A stretch of DNA of 64,000 nt, taken from Azospirillum sp. GTDB lineage: Bacteria > Pseudomonadota > Alphaproteobacteria > Azospirillales > Azospirillaceae. Under the pieces are notes generated by a model. It was given only the letters and a program-made list of their open reading frames with translations, was not told the origin of the DNA and ran no database searches. Below are positions 56,762 through 64,000 of the stretch, in pieces. A program made the translations under genes and the position numbers. The stretch spans positions 19,138-83,137 of the forward strand of contig JAIXPD010000071.1 in the NCBI GenBank assembly GCA_027486405.1, given 5' to 3'. How positions within the stretch are numbered: position 1 is the first letter of the stretch; the number at the start of each line of letters is the position of its first letter.

Positions 56762-57265
56762 GTGCGCATCACCTTGGTTGTCGCCGCCGCCGCGAATGGG
56801 GTGATCGGCAAGGATGGTGGCCTGCCTTGGGATCTGCCCAGCGATCTGAAGCGGTTCAAAGAGTTGACGTTGGGCAAGCCGATCCTGATGGGCCGCAAGA
56901 CCTGGGAATCGCTGCCGCGCCGCCCGCTGCCCGGACGCGACAATCTGGTCGTCAGCCGCCAAGTCGCCAGCCGCAGCCAACCCAGCGTAGCGGAGGAGGG
57001 TGCGCTCTGGTTCTCCGGCCTGGATCCGGCCATCGCCTGGGCCGAACAGGCCGGGCGGGAAGAGCTGTGCGTCATCGGCGGGGCGGACCTGTTCATGGCC
57101 GCTCTGCCGCGCGCCACCCGCCTGCACCTGACCCGGATCGACCAGGACATCGACGGCGACACCCGCTTGCCCCCACTGGGCGAGGGCTGGACCGACCGCT
57201 GGGTGAGCGCGCCACAGACCGAGAACGGCCTGACCTTCCGCTTCATCAACCGCGAGCGCGGTTGA
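56762..57265 (+). CDS. folA: dihydrofolate reductase
   Basis: DHFR reduces dihydrofolate to tetrahydrofolate with NADPH. The 167-residue protein has VVAAAANGVIGKDGGLPWDLPSDLKRFK (key pieces NGVIGKDGGLPW and the catalytic Asp in DLPSDLKRF), ILMGRKTWESLP and VIGGADLFM. The start is GTG 56762, 8 nt after GGAG. It follows hemW and converges on parB. Confidence 0.97.
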   Translation: MRITLVVAAAANGVIGKDGGLPWDLPSDLKRFKELTLGKPILMGRKTWESLPRRPLPGRDNLVVSRQVASRSQPSVAEEGALWFSGLDPAIAWAEQAGREELCVIGGADLFMAALPRATRLHLTRIDQDIDGDTRLPPLGEGWTDRWVSAPQTENGLTFRFINRERG

Positions 57266-57303
57266 CGCAAGCGGAGCACGCTCATTCCGCAATCGATGGC
57301 CGT

Positions 57304-58218
57304 TCAGCCCTCGCCACCCAAGCGGTGCAGCACGTCGTCGAGCTGGTCCAGGGTTTGGTAATGGATGGTGATGGTCCCGCGTTGGCCCTGCGGGTTGATC
57401 GCCACCTTCAAACCGATGCGGGCGGAGATTTCCTCCTCCAGCGTCAGCAGATTGACGTCCTTCATCGCCGGGGCCTTGGCGGCGGATCCGGCCTCGCCCT
57501 TGCGGGCCTTGGGTTGATCGCCGCGCATCAAATCTTCGGTCTGGCGCACGTTCAGACCGCGCGACACCACCTCGCGCGCGACCGCCACCGGATCCGGGGC
57601 GGTCAGCAGGGCGCGGGCGTGACCGGCGCTCAAGGCCCCGTCCTGGACCATGCCCTTGACCGGGTCGGGCAGGGCGAGCAGGCGGATCATGTTGGCGACG
57701 TGGCTGCGGCTCTTGCCCAGGGCGCGGGCCAGATCCTCTTGCGTGTGGTCGAACTCGTCCATCAGGCGGCGGTAGCCCTCCGCCTCTTCCAGCGGGGTCA
57801 GATCCTGGCGCTGGATGTTCTCGATCAGGGCGATTTCCAGCGCTTCACGGTCGCTGAGATCGCGGATGATGACCGGAACCTCGTGCAGGCCGACGATCTG
57901 CGCCGCCCGCCACCGCCGTTCCCCGGCGATCAGCTCATAGGCGTTGCTGGAGTCGCCGTCGCGACGGACGAGCAGGGGTTGCAGAATGCCCTTGTCGCGG
58001 ATCGACTCGACCAAGCCCTGGATGGCTTCTTCGTCGAATTTCCGGCGCGGCTGGTATTTGCCGGGATGGACGAACTCGATCGGCACCTGCTTGGACTGGC
58101 GCGCCTTGTCGAGCGCGGAGTAATCCTCCGTCACCTCGCCGAAGAGGGCGGACAGGCCACGGCCGAGGCTGGCGCGGCGCGCACCCCCACCATCCATACG
58201 CTTGGCGTCGTCGATCAT
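57304..58218 (-). CDS. parB: chromosome partitioning protein ParB
   Basis: ParB is a CTP-dependent clamp that loads at parS and spreads to organise the origin region. The 304-residue protein has an N-terminal ParA-activating stretch (RRASLGRGLSALFGE), the CTP-binding GERRWRAA segment, ENIQRQDLTPLEEA, a helix-turn-helix (QEDLARALGKSRSHVANMIRLL, key piece GKSRSHVANMI) and a C-terminal dimerization domain. It overlaps parA by 4 nt. parS sites lie just upstream of the operon. Confidence 0.97.
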   Translation of the reverse strand: MIDDAKRMDGGGARRASLGRGLSALFGEVTEDYSALDKARQSKQVPIEFVHPGKYQPRRKFDEEAIQGLVESIRDKGILQPLLVRRDGDSSNAYELIAGERRWRAAQIVGLHEVPVIIRDLSDREALEIALIENIQRQDLTPLEEAEGYRRLMDEFDHTQEDLARALGKSRSHVANMIRLLALPDPVKGMVQDGALSAGHARALLTAPDPVAVAREVVSRGLNVRQTEDLMRGDQPKARKGEAGSAAKAPAMKDVNLLTLEEEISARIGLKVAINPQGQRGTITIHYQTLDQLDDVLHRLGGEG

Positions 58219-59012
58219 GCGCACAGCCTCTTTTCCCGGCGCAGCACTTCGCCCGCCAAATGGATGTATGCCTGCGACCCCGGACACCGCATGTCATAGA
58301 TCAGCACCGGTTTGCCGTGCGACGGCGCTTCGGAAACCTTGACGTTGCGCGGGATCACCGTGTCGTAAACCTTTTCGCCAAAAAAGCCGCGCACGTCGGC
58401 GGCCACCATGTCCGACAGATTGTTGCGCTTGTCGAACATGGTCAACACCACCCCGTGAATGTCGAGGTTGGGGTTGAAGGCGCGCTTCACCCGTTCGATG
58501 GTGCGGACCAGATGGCTCAAGCCCTCCAGCGCGTAGAACTCGCACTGCAACGGGACCATGACGGCGTGCGAGGCGACAAGCGCGTTCAGCGTCAGCAGCC
58601 CCAGCGCGGGCGGGCAATCGATCAGGACGTAATCATACTCCAGCGCGCTGTTCGCCACCGCCTCACGCAGGCGGAACTCGCGGCGCTCCGCCCCGACCAA
58701 CTCGATCTCCGCCCCCGACAGATCGACCGAGGAGGTGATGATCGACAGGTTGGGAACGGCGGATTCGATCGCGGCGTCTTCCAACGGCACGTTGTCGAAC
58801 AGCACGTCGTAAATGCCGATCCGACGATCCGACCGGGGAATCCCCAGCCCGGTGGACGCGTTGCCTTGGGGATCGAGGTCGATGACCAGCACCCGCTTGC
58901 CGATGACGGCGAGCGCGGTGGCCAGATTGATGGTCGTCGTCGTCTTGCCAACACCACCCTTCTGGTTCGCAATGGCGACCACGCGGGCGGGGGCGGTGAT
59001 GACGTCGGACAT
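58215..59012 (-). CDS. parA: chromosome partitioning ATPase ParA
   Basis: ParA forms an ATP-dependent DNA-bound gradient that pulls the ParB-parS complex. The 265-residue protein has the deviant Walker A ANQKGGVGKTTT, Walker A' LVIDLDPQGNAST and Walker B VLIDCPPALGLLT. ATG 59012 follows GAGAGG. It is adjacent to rsmG, mnmG and mnmE as in many bacteria. Confidence 0.98.
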   Translation of the reverse strand: MSDVITAPARVVAIANQKGGVGKTTTTINLATALAVIGKRVLVIDLDPQGNASTGLGIPRSDRRIGIYDVLFDNVPLEDAAIESAVPNLSIITSSVDLSGAEIELVGAERREFRLREAVANSALEYDYVLIDCPPALGLLTLNALVASHAVMVPLQCEFYALEGLSHLVRTIERVKRAFNPNLDIHGVVLTMFDKRNNLSDMVAADVRGFFGEKVYDTVIPRNVKVSEAPSHGKPVLIYDMRCPGSQAYIHLAGEVLRREKRLCA

Positions 59013-59063
59013 GGCAGCCTCTCGGGAAGCCTCAGGACAGGAAAGCGATGGCAGCGCGGGGGA

Positions 59064-59678
59064 TCAGACCGCCGCGATGCCGCTCAGACGCACGATGGTT
59101 CCGGTGGGATCGCTGCGGCTGTCGAAGCGTTCGACCCGCATCGTCCAGCCCTTGGCGGCGGCGCTCAACTCCTCGTCCAGCGCCTGGCCCTTCAGGAACA
59201 GGCCGACCCGCTGCGGCCCCATCAACGGCACGCCCCAGGCGAGCAGATCGGCGACCGGGGCCAGGGCGCGGGCGGTGACAACATCCGCCGCCAGCCCTGC
59301 CACCGTTTCGATCCGCTTGTTGTGCACCGTCACGCTGGTCCCCGTCACCCGCGCGGCTTCGCGCAGGAAGGCGGCCTTGCGGGAATCGCTCTCGACCAGA
59401 TGCACCTCCGGCACGCCCAGGATCGCCAGCACCAGACCGGGGAAACCGGCCCCGCTGCCCAGATCGACCAGCACGCGGGCCTGATCCGGCAGCAGCGGCA
59501 AAAGCTGTGCGGAATCGAGGAAATGCCGCCGCCACAGATCGGGCAGGGTGGAGGGGCCGACCAGATTGATCTTGGGCTGCCACTTGCGCAGCACCGCTTC
59601 ATAGGCGGTCAGCCGGTCGCGTGTTTCACGTGAAACACCGGTGGCCTCTTGGAACGCCGACGCGTCGAACACCGCCAT
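59064..59678 (-). CDS. rsmG: 16S rRNA (guanine-N7)-methyltransferase RsmG (GidB)
   Basis: RsmG methylates G527 of 16S rRNA. The 204-residue protein has KWQPKINLVGPSTLPDLWRRHFLDS (key piece INLVGPSTLPDLW) and the SAM-binding VDLGSGAGFPGLVLAIL. The ATG at 59678 overlaps the mnmG stop (TGATG). Residues 15-20, GVSRET, are encoded by a perfect parS site, a dual use also seen in relatives. Confidence 0.96.
   Translation of the reverse strand: MAVFDASAFQEATGVSRETRDRLTAYEAVLRKWQPKINLVGPSTLPDLWRRHFLDSAQLLPLLPDQARVLVDLGSGAGFPGLVLAILGVPEVHLVESDSRKAAFLREAARVTGTSVTVHNKRIETVAGLAADVVTARALAPVADLLAWGVPLMGPQRVGLFLKGQALDEELSAAAKGWTMRVERFDSRSDPTGTIVRLSGIAAV
59622..59637. other. perfect parS site inside rsmG
   Basis: TGTTTCACGTGAAACA matches the bacterial parS consensus at all 16 positions. 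It is the ParB loading site; parA starts 610 bp away. Confidence 0.92.
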
Positions 59679-61546
59679 CACTCCGCCGCCTGCGCGTCGC
59701 GCCGCTTCACATGCCGCAGCAGCGACACCAGCGCCGCCGGGGTCATGCCGGGAATCCGCGCCGCCGCCCCCAAGGTGGCCGGGCGGGACTGCCGCAGCTT
59801 TTGCCGGATTTCAGCTGACAGGCTGCCAATGCCATCCACGTCCAAATCCTCGGGCAGAGCCAGGGACTCGTCCTTGCGGAAGGCGCGGATGTCGGCCTCC
59901 TGCCGTCCGAGATACCCGGCGTACTTGCCGTCGATCTCCAACTGCTCGCCAATCTCCGGGCTGATCTCGCCCAACTCCGGCCACAGCCGGGCCAGCACCG
60001 ACAGGTCGATGTCGGGGTAGCGCAACAGATCCGCCGCGCTGCGCCGCACGCCATCCTGATTGACCGCCACCCCTTGGCGGGCCAGTTCGACCGGCGTCGC
60101 CTGAAGCGCGTGGACCAGCGCGCGCCCCGTTTGCAAGGCCGCGTCCTTGGCGGCGAAAGCGTCGCGGCGTTGCGACCCGACGCAGCCGATGGCGATGCCC
60201 TTCGCGGTCAAACGCTGGTCGGCGTTGTCCGCGCGCAGCAACAGCCGGTATTCGGCGCGCGAGGTGAACATGCGGTAGGGTTCGTTGGTGCCACGCCCGA
60301 TCAAATCGTCGATCAGCACGCCGATGTAGGCGTCGGCCCGGTCGAGCACGAAGCCGTCCTGCGAGCCACCCGCCACCAACGCGGCGTTGATGCCCGCCAT
60401 CAGCCCTTGCGCCGCCGCTTCCTCGTACCCGGTGGTTCCGTTGATCTGTCCGGCCAGGAACAAGCGGGGGGCGCGGCGGGTTTCCAACGTCGGCTTCAGC
60501 TCGCGCGGATCGACGTAATCATACTCGATGGCGTAGCCGGGGCGAATCATCACCGTGCGCTCCAGGCCAGGCATGCTCTTCAGAATGCCAAGCTGGACGT
60601 CGCGGGGCAGGGAGGTCGAAATCCCGTTGGGGTAGACGGTGGGATCGTCCAGCCCCTCCGGCTCCAGGAAAATCTGGTGACGCTCCTTGTCGGCGAAGCG
60701 CACCACCTTGTCCTCAATGGACGGGCAATAGCGCGGGCCGGTCCCCGTGATCTGACCGGAATACATCGGCGCGCGGTGCAGGTTGGCGCGGATCAGCGCG
60801 TGGGCCTCCGGCGTCGTCCAGGTGATGGCGCAATCGATCTGCGGCGTGTCGATCCGCTCGGTCAGATAGGAGAAGGGCGGCGGCGGCACATCGCCCGGCT
60901 GCTTCTCCAGCGCGTCCCAATCGATGGTGCGCCCATCCAAACGCGGCGGGGTCCCCGTCTTCAAGCGGCCCAACGGAAAACCCAAACGGGCCAGCGTGTC
61001 CGACAACCCAAGCGAGGGAGCCTCACCAACCCGGCCCGCCGGGGTGCGTTCCTCGCCAATGTGGATCAGGCCGCGCAGGAAGGTTCCGGTCGTCAGCACG
61101 ACGGCCCCGGCGGCGATGCGCTCGCCCGATCCGGTGACAACCCCGGCGATGCGCCCGTTGGCGTCCACGATCAGGTCTTCCGCCCCGCCGGACGCCAGGG
61201 TCAGATTCGCCTGTTCGGCCAGCAGGCTTTGCATCGCCTGCCGGTACAGCTTGCGATCCGCCTGGGCGCGGGGGCCACGAACCGCCGGTCCCTTGCTGCG
61301 ATTCAGGATGCGGAATTGAATGCCGCCCCGGTCGATGGCCTTGGCCATCACGCCGTCGAGCGCGTCGATTTCCCGCACCAGATGCCCTTTGGCCAAACCG
61401 CCGATGGCGGGGTTGCAGGACATCTCACCGATGGTTTCGATTTTGTGGGTCAGCAGCAGGGTGCGCGCGCCCATGCGCGCCGCAGCCGCAGCCGCTTCAC
61501 AGCCGGCGTGACCGCCGCCAACAACGATGACATCAAAGCTTTGCAT
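59678..61546 (-). CDS. mnmG: tRNA uridine-5-carboxymethylaminomethyl modification enzyme MnmG (GidA)
   Basis: MnmG, with MnmE, modifies U34 of several tRNAs using FAD and tetrahydrofolate. The 622-residue protein has the N-terminal FAD motif VIVVGGGHAGCEAAAAAARMG, SCNPAIGGLAKGHLVREIDALDG (key piece SCNPAIGGLAKGH) and a C-terminal helical domain ending HVKRRDAQAAE. ATG 61546 gives the family length. An in-frame upstream reading beginning MFHVKH comes from translating the parS palindrome and is not the real start. Confidence 0.96.
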   Translation of the reverse strand: MQSFDVIVVGGGHAGCEAAAAAARMGARTLLLTHKIETIGEMSCNPAIGGLAKGHLVREIDALDGVMAKAIDRGGIQFRILNRSKGPAVRGPRAQADRKLYRQAMQSLLAEQANLTLASGGAEDLIVDANGRIAGVVTGSGERIAAGAVVLTTGTFLRGLIHIGEERTPAGRVGEAPSLGLSDTLARLGFPLGRLKTGTPPRLDGRTIDWDALEKQPGDVPPPPFSYLTERIDTPQIDCAITWTTPEAHALIRANLHRAPMYSGQITGTGPRYCPSIEDKVVRFADKERHQIFLEPEGLDDPTVYPNGISTSLPRDVQLGILKSMPGLERTVMIRPGYAIEYDYVDPRELKPTLETRRAPRLFLAGQINGTTGYEEAAAQGLMAGINAALVAGGSQDGFVLDRADAYIGVLIDDLIGRGTNEPYRMFTSRAEYRLLLRADNADQRLTAKGIAIGCVGSQRRDAFAAKDAALQTGRALVHALQATPVELARQGVAVNQDGVRRSAADLLRYPDIDLSVLARLWPELGEISPEIGEQLEIDGKYAGYLGRQEADIRAFRKDESLALPEDLDVDGIGSLSAEIRQKLRQSRPATLGAAARIPGMTPAALVSLLRHVKRRDAQAAE

Positions 61547-61638
61547 GGCCGCGACCATACCCGAAGCCATCGCCGTCGCCAAGGGGATCTCCCGAACGCC
61601 AACGGGATCTCCCGTGACATCGACCGGTTCCACCCGCC

Positions 61639-61676
61639 GGGATGGGCGATGTTTCACGTGAAACACCGCCCATCCC
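61639..61676. other. perfect parS site embedded in a 38-bp near-perfect palindrome
   Basis: TGTTTCACGTGAAACA lies at 61650-61665. It is flanked by GGGATGGGCG on the left and the exact inverse CGCCCATCCC on the right, leaving only one mismatched pair (61649/61666) in 38 bp. It begins 20 bp past the mnmE stop, so as RNA it would also form a strong hairpin between mnmE and mnmG. Confidence 0.92.
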
Positions 61677-61695
61677 GACGACAGTCAAAGAACGC

Positions 61696-63039
61696 TCATT
61701 TGCCGATGCAGAAATCCCGGAAGATGATGTCGAGCAAATCCTCCACATCGACGCGCCCGGTGATGCGGCCCAGCGCCCGGCTGGCAAGGCGGACATCCTC
61801 CGCCGCCAGTTCCGGCAAGGGCGCGGTCAAGGCACGGTCGAGCGCGACCCAGCATTCCTCCAACGCCGCGCGGTGGCGGGCGCGGGTCAGCGACGGGGCG
61901 CTGCCCACCGCCAGCCGGTCGGCGCTAAACGCGGTTAAACGCTCTTCCAGCTCGCGCAAACCAGCACCGCTGCGGGCCGACAGCGGAACGGGCGGAACAC
62001 CGGCGATGGTCGTCGGCGCAGCCGCCGCCATGACCGGGCGGGCGTCGATCTTGTTGAGAACGACCACGGTGTCGCCGTCGATCAGGGCGACGGTGGCGGG
62101 ATCAAGGTCGGGCAGGGCGGTGGCATCGAACACGGCCACCTTCACATCCGCCCGTGCCGCCCGGTCGCGCGCGCGGCGGATGCCTTCCTCCTCCACCTCG
62201 TCGGCGGCGGCCTCGCGCAGGCCCGCCGTGTCGGCCAGCACCACCGGATAGCCGCCCAAATCCAACTGCACCTCGATCACGTCGCGGGTGGTTCCGGCGC
62301 GGGCGGAAACGATGGCGGCGTCGCGCCGGGCCAACGCGTTCAGCAGGCTGGATTTGCCCGCGTTGGGCGCGCCGACGATGGCGATGTGCAGCCCCTCGCG
62401 CAGCCGCTCGCCGCGCCCGCCGTCGTTCAGATGCGCGGCGATCTCCGCCCGCAAGGTCTCGATCACCGGGCGCACGGCGTCGGAGACACCGCCCGGCAAA
62501 TCGTCGTCGGCGAAATCGATGTCGGCTTCGAGATGGGCCAGGGATCGGGTCAGCCGGTCGCGCCATCCGTCGTAGAGCCGCCCCAGCGCACCGTCCATCT
62601 GCCGCAGCGCCTGCCGCCGCTGGGCGGTGGTTTCCGCGTCGATCAGGTCGGCGACAGCCTCGGCCTCCGTCAGGTCGAGCTTGCCATGTTCGAAGGCCCG
62701 GCGGGTGAACTCACCCGGTTCGGCCAAGCGCAAACCGGGCCGCGCGGCCAAGACGGCGATCACCCCGGCGACCACCGCCCGGCCACCATGGAGGTGGAGT
62801 TCCACCACATCCTCCCCGGTGAAGCTGGCGGGGGCGACGAAGCGCAGCACCAGCGCGTCGTCCAGCGGATCGCCGGTCGCCGGATCGCGCAACGTCACCA
62901 GCGCGGCGCGGCGCGGTTCGGGCAGGGGGCGGGTGGTCAGGGCGGCCAGCGTCGCGGCGGCGTCCGGCCCCGAAACGCGAACCACCGCCACACCGGAGCG
63001 TCCGGGGGCGGTGGCGAGCGCGAAGATCGTCGCGGTCAT
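61696..63039 (-). CDS. mnmE: tRNA modification GTPase MnmE (TrmE)
   Basis: MnmE is the GTPase partner of MnmG. The 447-residue protein has an N-terminal folate-binding domain (DTIFALATAPG-type TATIFALATAPGRSG, HLHGGRAVV), a G domain with GAPNAGKSSLLN, GTTRD, DTAG and NKID, and the invariant C-terminal FCIGK whose Cys acts in the reaction. Genes upstream on the same strand are a ferredoxin and a small conserved protein. Confidence 0.97.
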   Translation of the reverse strand: MTATIFALATAPGRSGVAVVRVSGPDAAATLAALTTRPLPEPRRAALVTLRDPATGDPLDDALVLRFVAPASFTGEDVVELHLHGGRAVVAGVIAVLAARPGLRLAEPGEFTRRAFEHGKLDLTEAEAVADLIDAETTAQRRQALRQMDGALGRLYDGWRDRLTRSLAHLEADIDFADDDLPGGVSDAVRPVIETLRAEIAAHLNDGGRGERLREGLHIAIVGAPNAGKSSLLNALARRDAAIVSARAGTTRDVIEVQLDLGGYPVVLADTAGLREAAADEVEEEGIRRARDRAARADVKVAVFDATALPDLDPATVALIDGDTVVVLNKIDARPVMAAAAPTTIAGVPPVPLSARSGAGLRELEERLTAFSADRLAVGSAPSLTRARHRAALEECWVALDRALTAPLPELAAEDVRLASRALGRITGRVDVEDLLDIIFRDFCIGK

Positions 63040-63075
63040 GTCGGTGTCACGGTCATCGATTGGCTCAATCCCGCC

Positions 63076-63435
63076 TCACCCGCGCTGGTCCGGCCGCAGC
63101 TCCCGCTGCTCGGTGGTCAGCATCAGGCGGTCAACGCGGCCACCCTCGACCAGATGGGTTTGCAGGATGGCGTCCACATCCGCCGTCGTGCGGTAGGTGT
63201 ACCAGACGCCCTCCGGGTAGACGACCAGCGTCGGCCCCAGCTCGCAGCGGTCCAGGCACCCGGCGGCGTTGACGCGCACCCGCGCGTCCAGCCCCAGTTC
63301 GCGGGCGCGCACCTTCATATAGTCGCGCAGCTTTTCCGATCCTTCGGCGGCACAGCTTCCCCGCTTGTGCCCGTCCGGGCGGCGGTTGGTGCAGCAAAAC
63401 ACATGGGCTTCGAAATAGGGCTTCGGGTCGCTCAC
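63076..63435 (-). CDS. thioredoxin-like [2Fe-2S] ferredoxin
   Basis: The 119-residue protein has the fold of Aquifex-type 2Fe-2S ferredoxins: HVFCCTNRRPDGHKRGSC near the N-terminus and GCLDRCELGPTLVVYPEGVWY, with cysteines spaced C-x(10-12)-C and C-x3-C. It is probably a small electron carrier or iron-sulfur regulator; the partner is unknown. The start is GTG 63435, overlapping the preceding gene by 4 nt and following AGGAAGGA. It ends 36 bp before mnmE. Confidence 0.85.
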   Translation of the reverse strand: MSDPKPYFEAHVFCCTNRRPDGHKRGSCAAEGSEKLRDYMKVRARELGLDARVRVNAAGCLDRCELGPTLVVYPEGVWYTYRTTADVDAILQTHLVEGGRVDRLMLTTEQRELRPDQRG

Positions 63436-63683
63436 TTTCGTCCTTCCTGTCCAAGGGCCGAGGCCATCTGGGTCCAAAACATCTTCTGAAACTGCTCCAC
63501 GCCCTGAATCCCGGCGGGCAGCCAGGTTTTGAGCATGGTGTCGGGGTCCATCGCCTGGAGATTGGCGCTCATCCGCTCCTGAATCTCCCGCATCATGGCG
63601 TCCTGCATCGGTTTGACATCGGGAAGGCCCAGGAAATGGCGGGCCTCCTCCGGGGTGCAATCGATGTCGATGGTGATCTTCAT
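63432..63683 (-). CDS. small conserved protein (DUF6489-like)
   Basis: The 83-residue acidic-start protein begins MKITIDIDCTPEEARHFLGLPDV and ends with an amphipathic region rich in Met and Gln (FQKMFWTQMASALGQ). It resembles small conserved proteins of Rhodospirillales of unknown function; I matched it from memory. No enzymatic motif or membrane segment is visible. It is translated in a 4-nt overlap with the ferredoxin, which hints at a joint role. Confidence 0.7.
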   Translation of the reverse strand: MKITIDIDCTPEEARHFLGLPDVKPMQDAMMREIQERMSANLQAMDPDTMLKTWLPAGIQGVEQFQKMFWTQMASALGQEGRK

Positions 63684-63830
63684 GCCCGCCCCCTCTTCGT
63701 GTCCGCGCCGGTGGCGGCGCGGCGGTCGCGCTTGTCCGCGCAACAGAATTTTTAGGGTTGAGCGCCGAAACGGCTCATGCCCCACTATACAGATAGGATG
63801 CACTGGCGCAACGCCACCCCCGCACCACCT

Positions 63831-64000
63831 CAGGGTTATCGCATATGGAGATTGTTTTCCATTTCGAGGAATCACGTCATCCCCGCGTAGGCGGGGATCC
63901 AGGCTTTTCCATCAGAGTCGTCCTGCAAACTCTGGTTCCCCGCCTTCGCGGGGATGACGAAAGTCTTTTTCAAGGAATATCAGCCCCAAATGCGATTGCC
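63831..64000. mobile_element. MITE-like element, third copy, cut by the window edge
   Basis: The left end CAGGGTTATCGCATATGG and the right end, read inward from the edge, GGCAATCGCATTTGG form an inverted repeat related to those at 3881 and 34438. The interior has the same inverted repeat as the first element (63876-63902, 63932-63958, 27 bp each, a few mismatches) at the same distance from the end. At 64000 the right end still lacks three bases. The left flank is CGCACCACCT. The remainder of the 63684-64000 gap shows no clear promoter. Confidence 0.75.

Noticed and set aside
61546..61666. Extended N-terminus of mnmG beginning MFHVKH
   Set aside because: It results from translating the parS palindrome; the family start is at 61546.

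Overview
The window is about 67% GC by eye, densely coded and built almost entirely of single-copy chromosomal housekeeping genes. Gene order and content point to an alphaproteobacterium, most likely a member of the Rhodospirillales: trpB-trpA-accD-folC, rimP-nusA-ylxR-infB, rbfA-truB-rpsO-pnp, miaB-phoH-ybeY-corC-lnt next to an XRE regulator, metK and trmB, a cytochrome c maturation run, and mnmE-mnmG-rsmG-parA-parB. I cannot name a genus from sequence alone. No CRISPR array, prophage, plasmid gene, tRNA or rRNA gene was seen. The accessory content is three short non-autonomous transposon-like elements.

Layout. 1-3.7 kb: folC (cut by the window edge), accD, trpA, trpB on the minus strand. 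3.9-9.5 kb: a MITE-like element, a REC-Hpt phosphotransfer protein facing a LuxO/NtrC-like sigma-54 activator, then coaBC, dut and an orphan solute-binding protein. 9.8-20 kb: the transcription and translation block pnp, rpsO, truB, rbfA, infB, ylxR, nusA, rimP, all on the minus strand, with a structured leader and attenuator-like terminator before rimP. 20.3-29.2 kb: ABM protein, trmB, metK, an XRE regulator with palindromic operators, lnt, corC, ybeY, phoH, miaB (the last four chained by 4-nt overlaps). 29.4-35.7 kb: GNAT protein with a long structured leader, a DadA-like oxidase, apaG, folE, ybaK, a WYL regulator, a second MITE-like element, a VOC protein and an EVE protein. 35.9-42.7 kb: ccmC-D-E-F-G-H-I and a SAM hydroxide adenosyltransferase. 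42.8-50 kb: phoR, pstS, pstC, pstA, pstB, phoB with a Pho box but no phoU. 50.2-57.3 kb: maeB, an MFS transporter, rph, rdgB, hemW, folA. 57.3-63.7 kb: parB, parA, rsmG, mnmG, mnmE, a thioredoxin-like ferredoxin and a small conserved protein, with perfect parS sites. The window ends inside a third MITE-like element.

How it fits together. Two perfect 16-bp parS sites and one degenerate copy lie within about 8 kb of parAB, so this is the origin-proximal, centromere-like part of the main chromosome. Phosphate sensing (PhoR/PhoB), phosphate import (Pst) and the Pho box form one regulon. The nusA and infB blocks supply transcription elongation, initiation factor and ribosome maturation factors.

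The most interesting non-coding signals are: a family of roughly 175-260 bp elements sharing a CAGGGCAATCG-type terminal inverted repeat, one with a perfect 10-bp target duplication; a recurrent pattern of 11-17 bp tandem duplications exactly at gene starts and stops; a two-hairpin leader before rimP ending in an intrinsic terminator; a three-way-junction-like leader before the GNAT gene; and a parS site embedded in a 38-bp near-perfect palindrome just after mnmE. No unmistakably new protein system was found.
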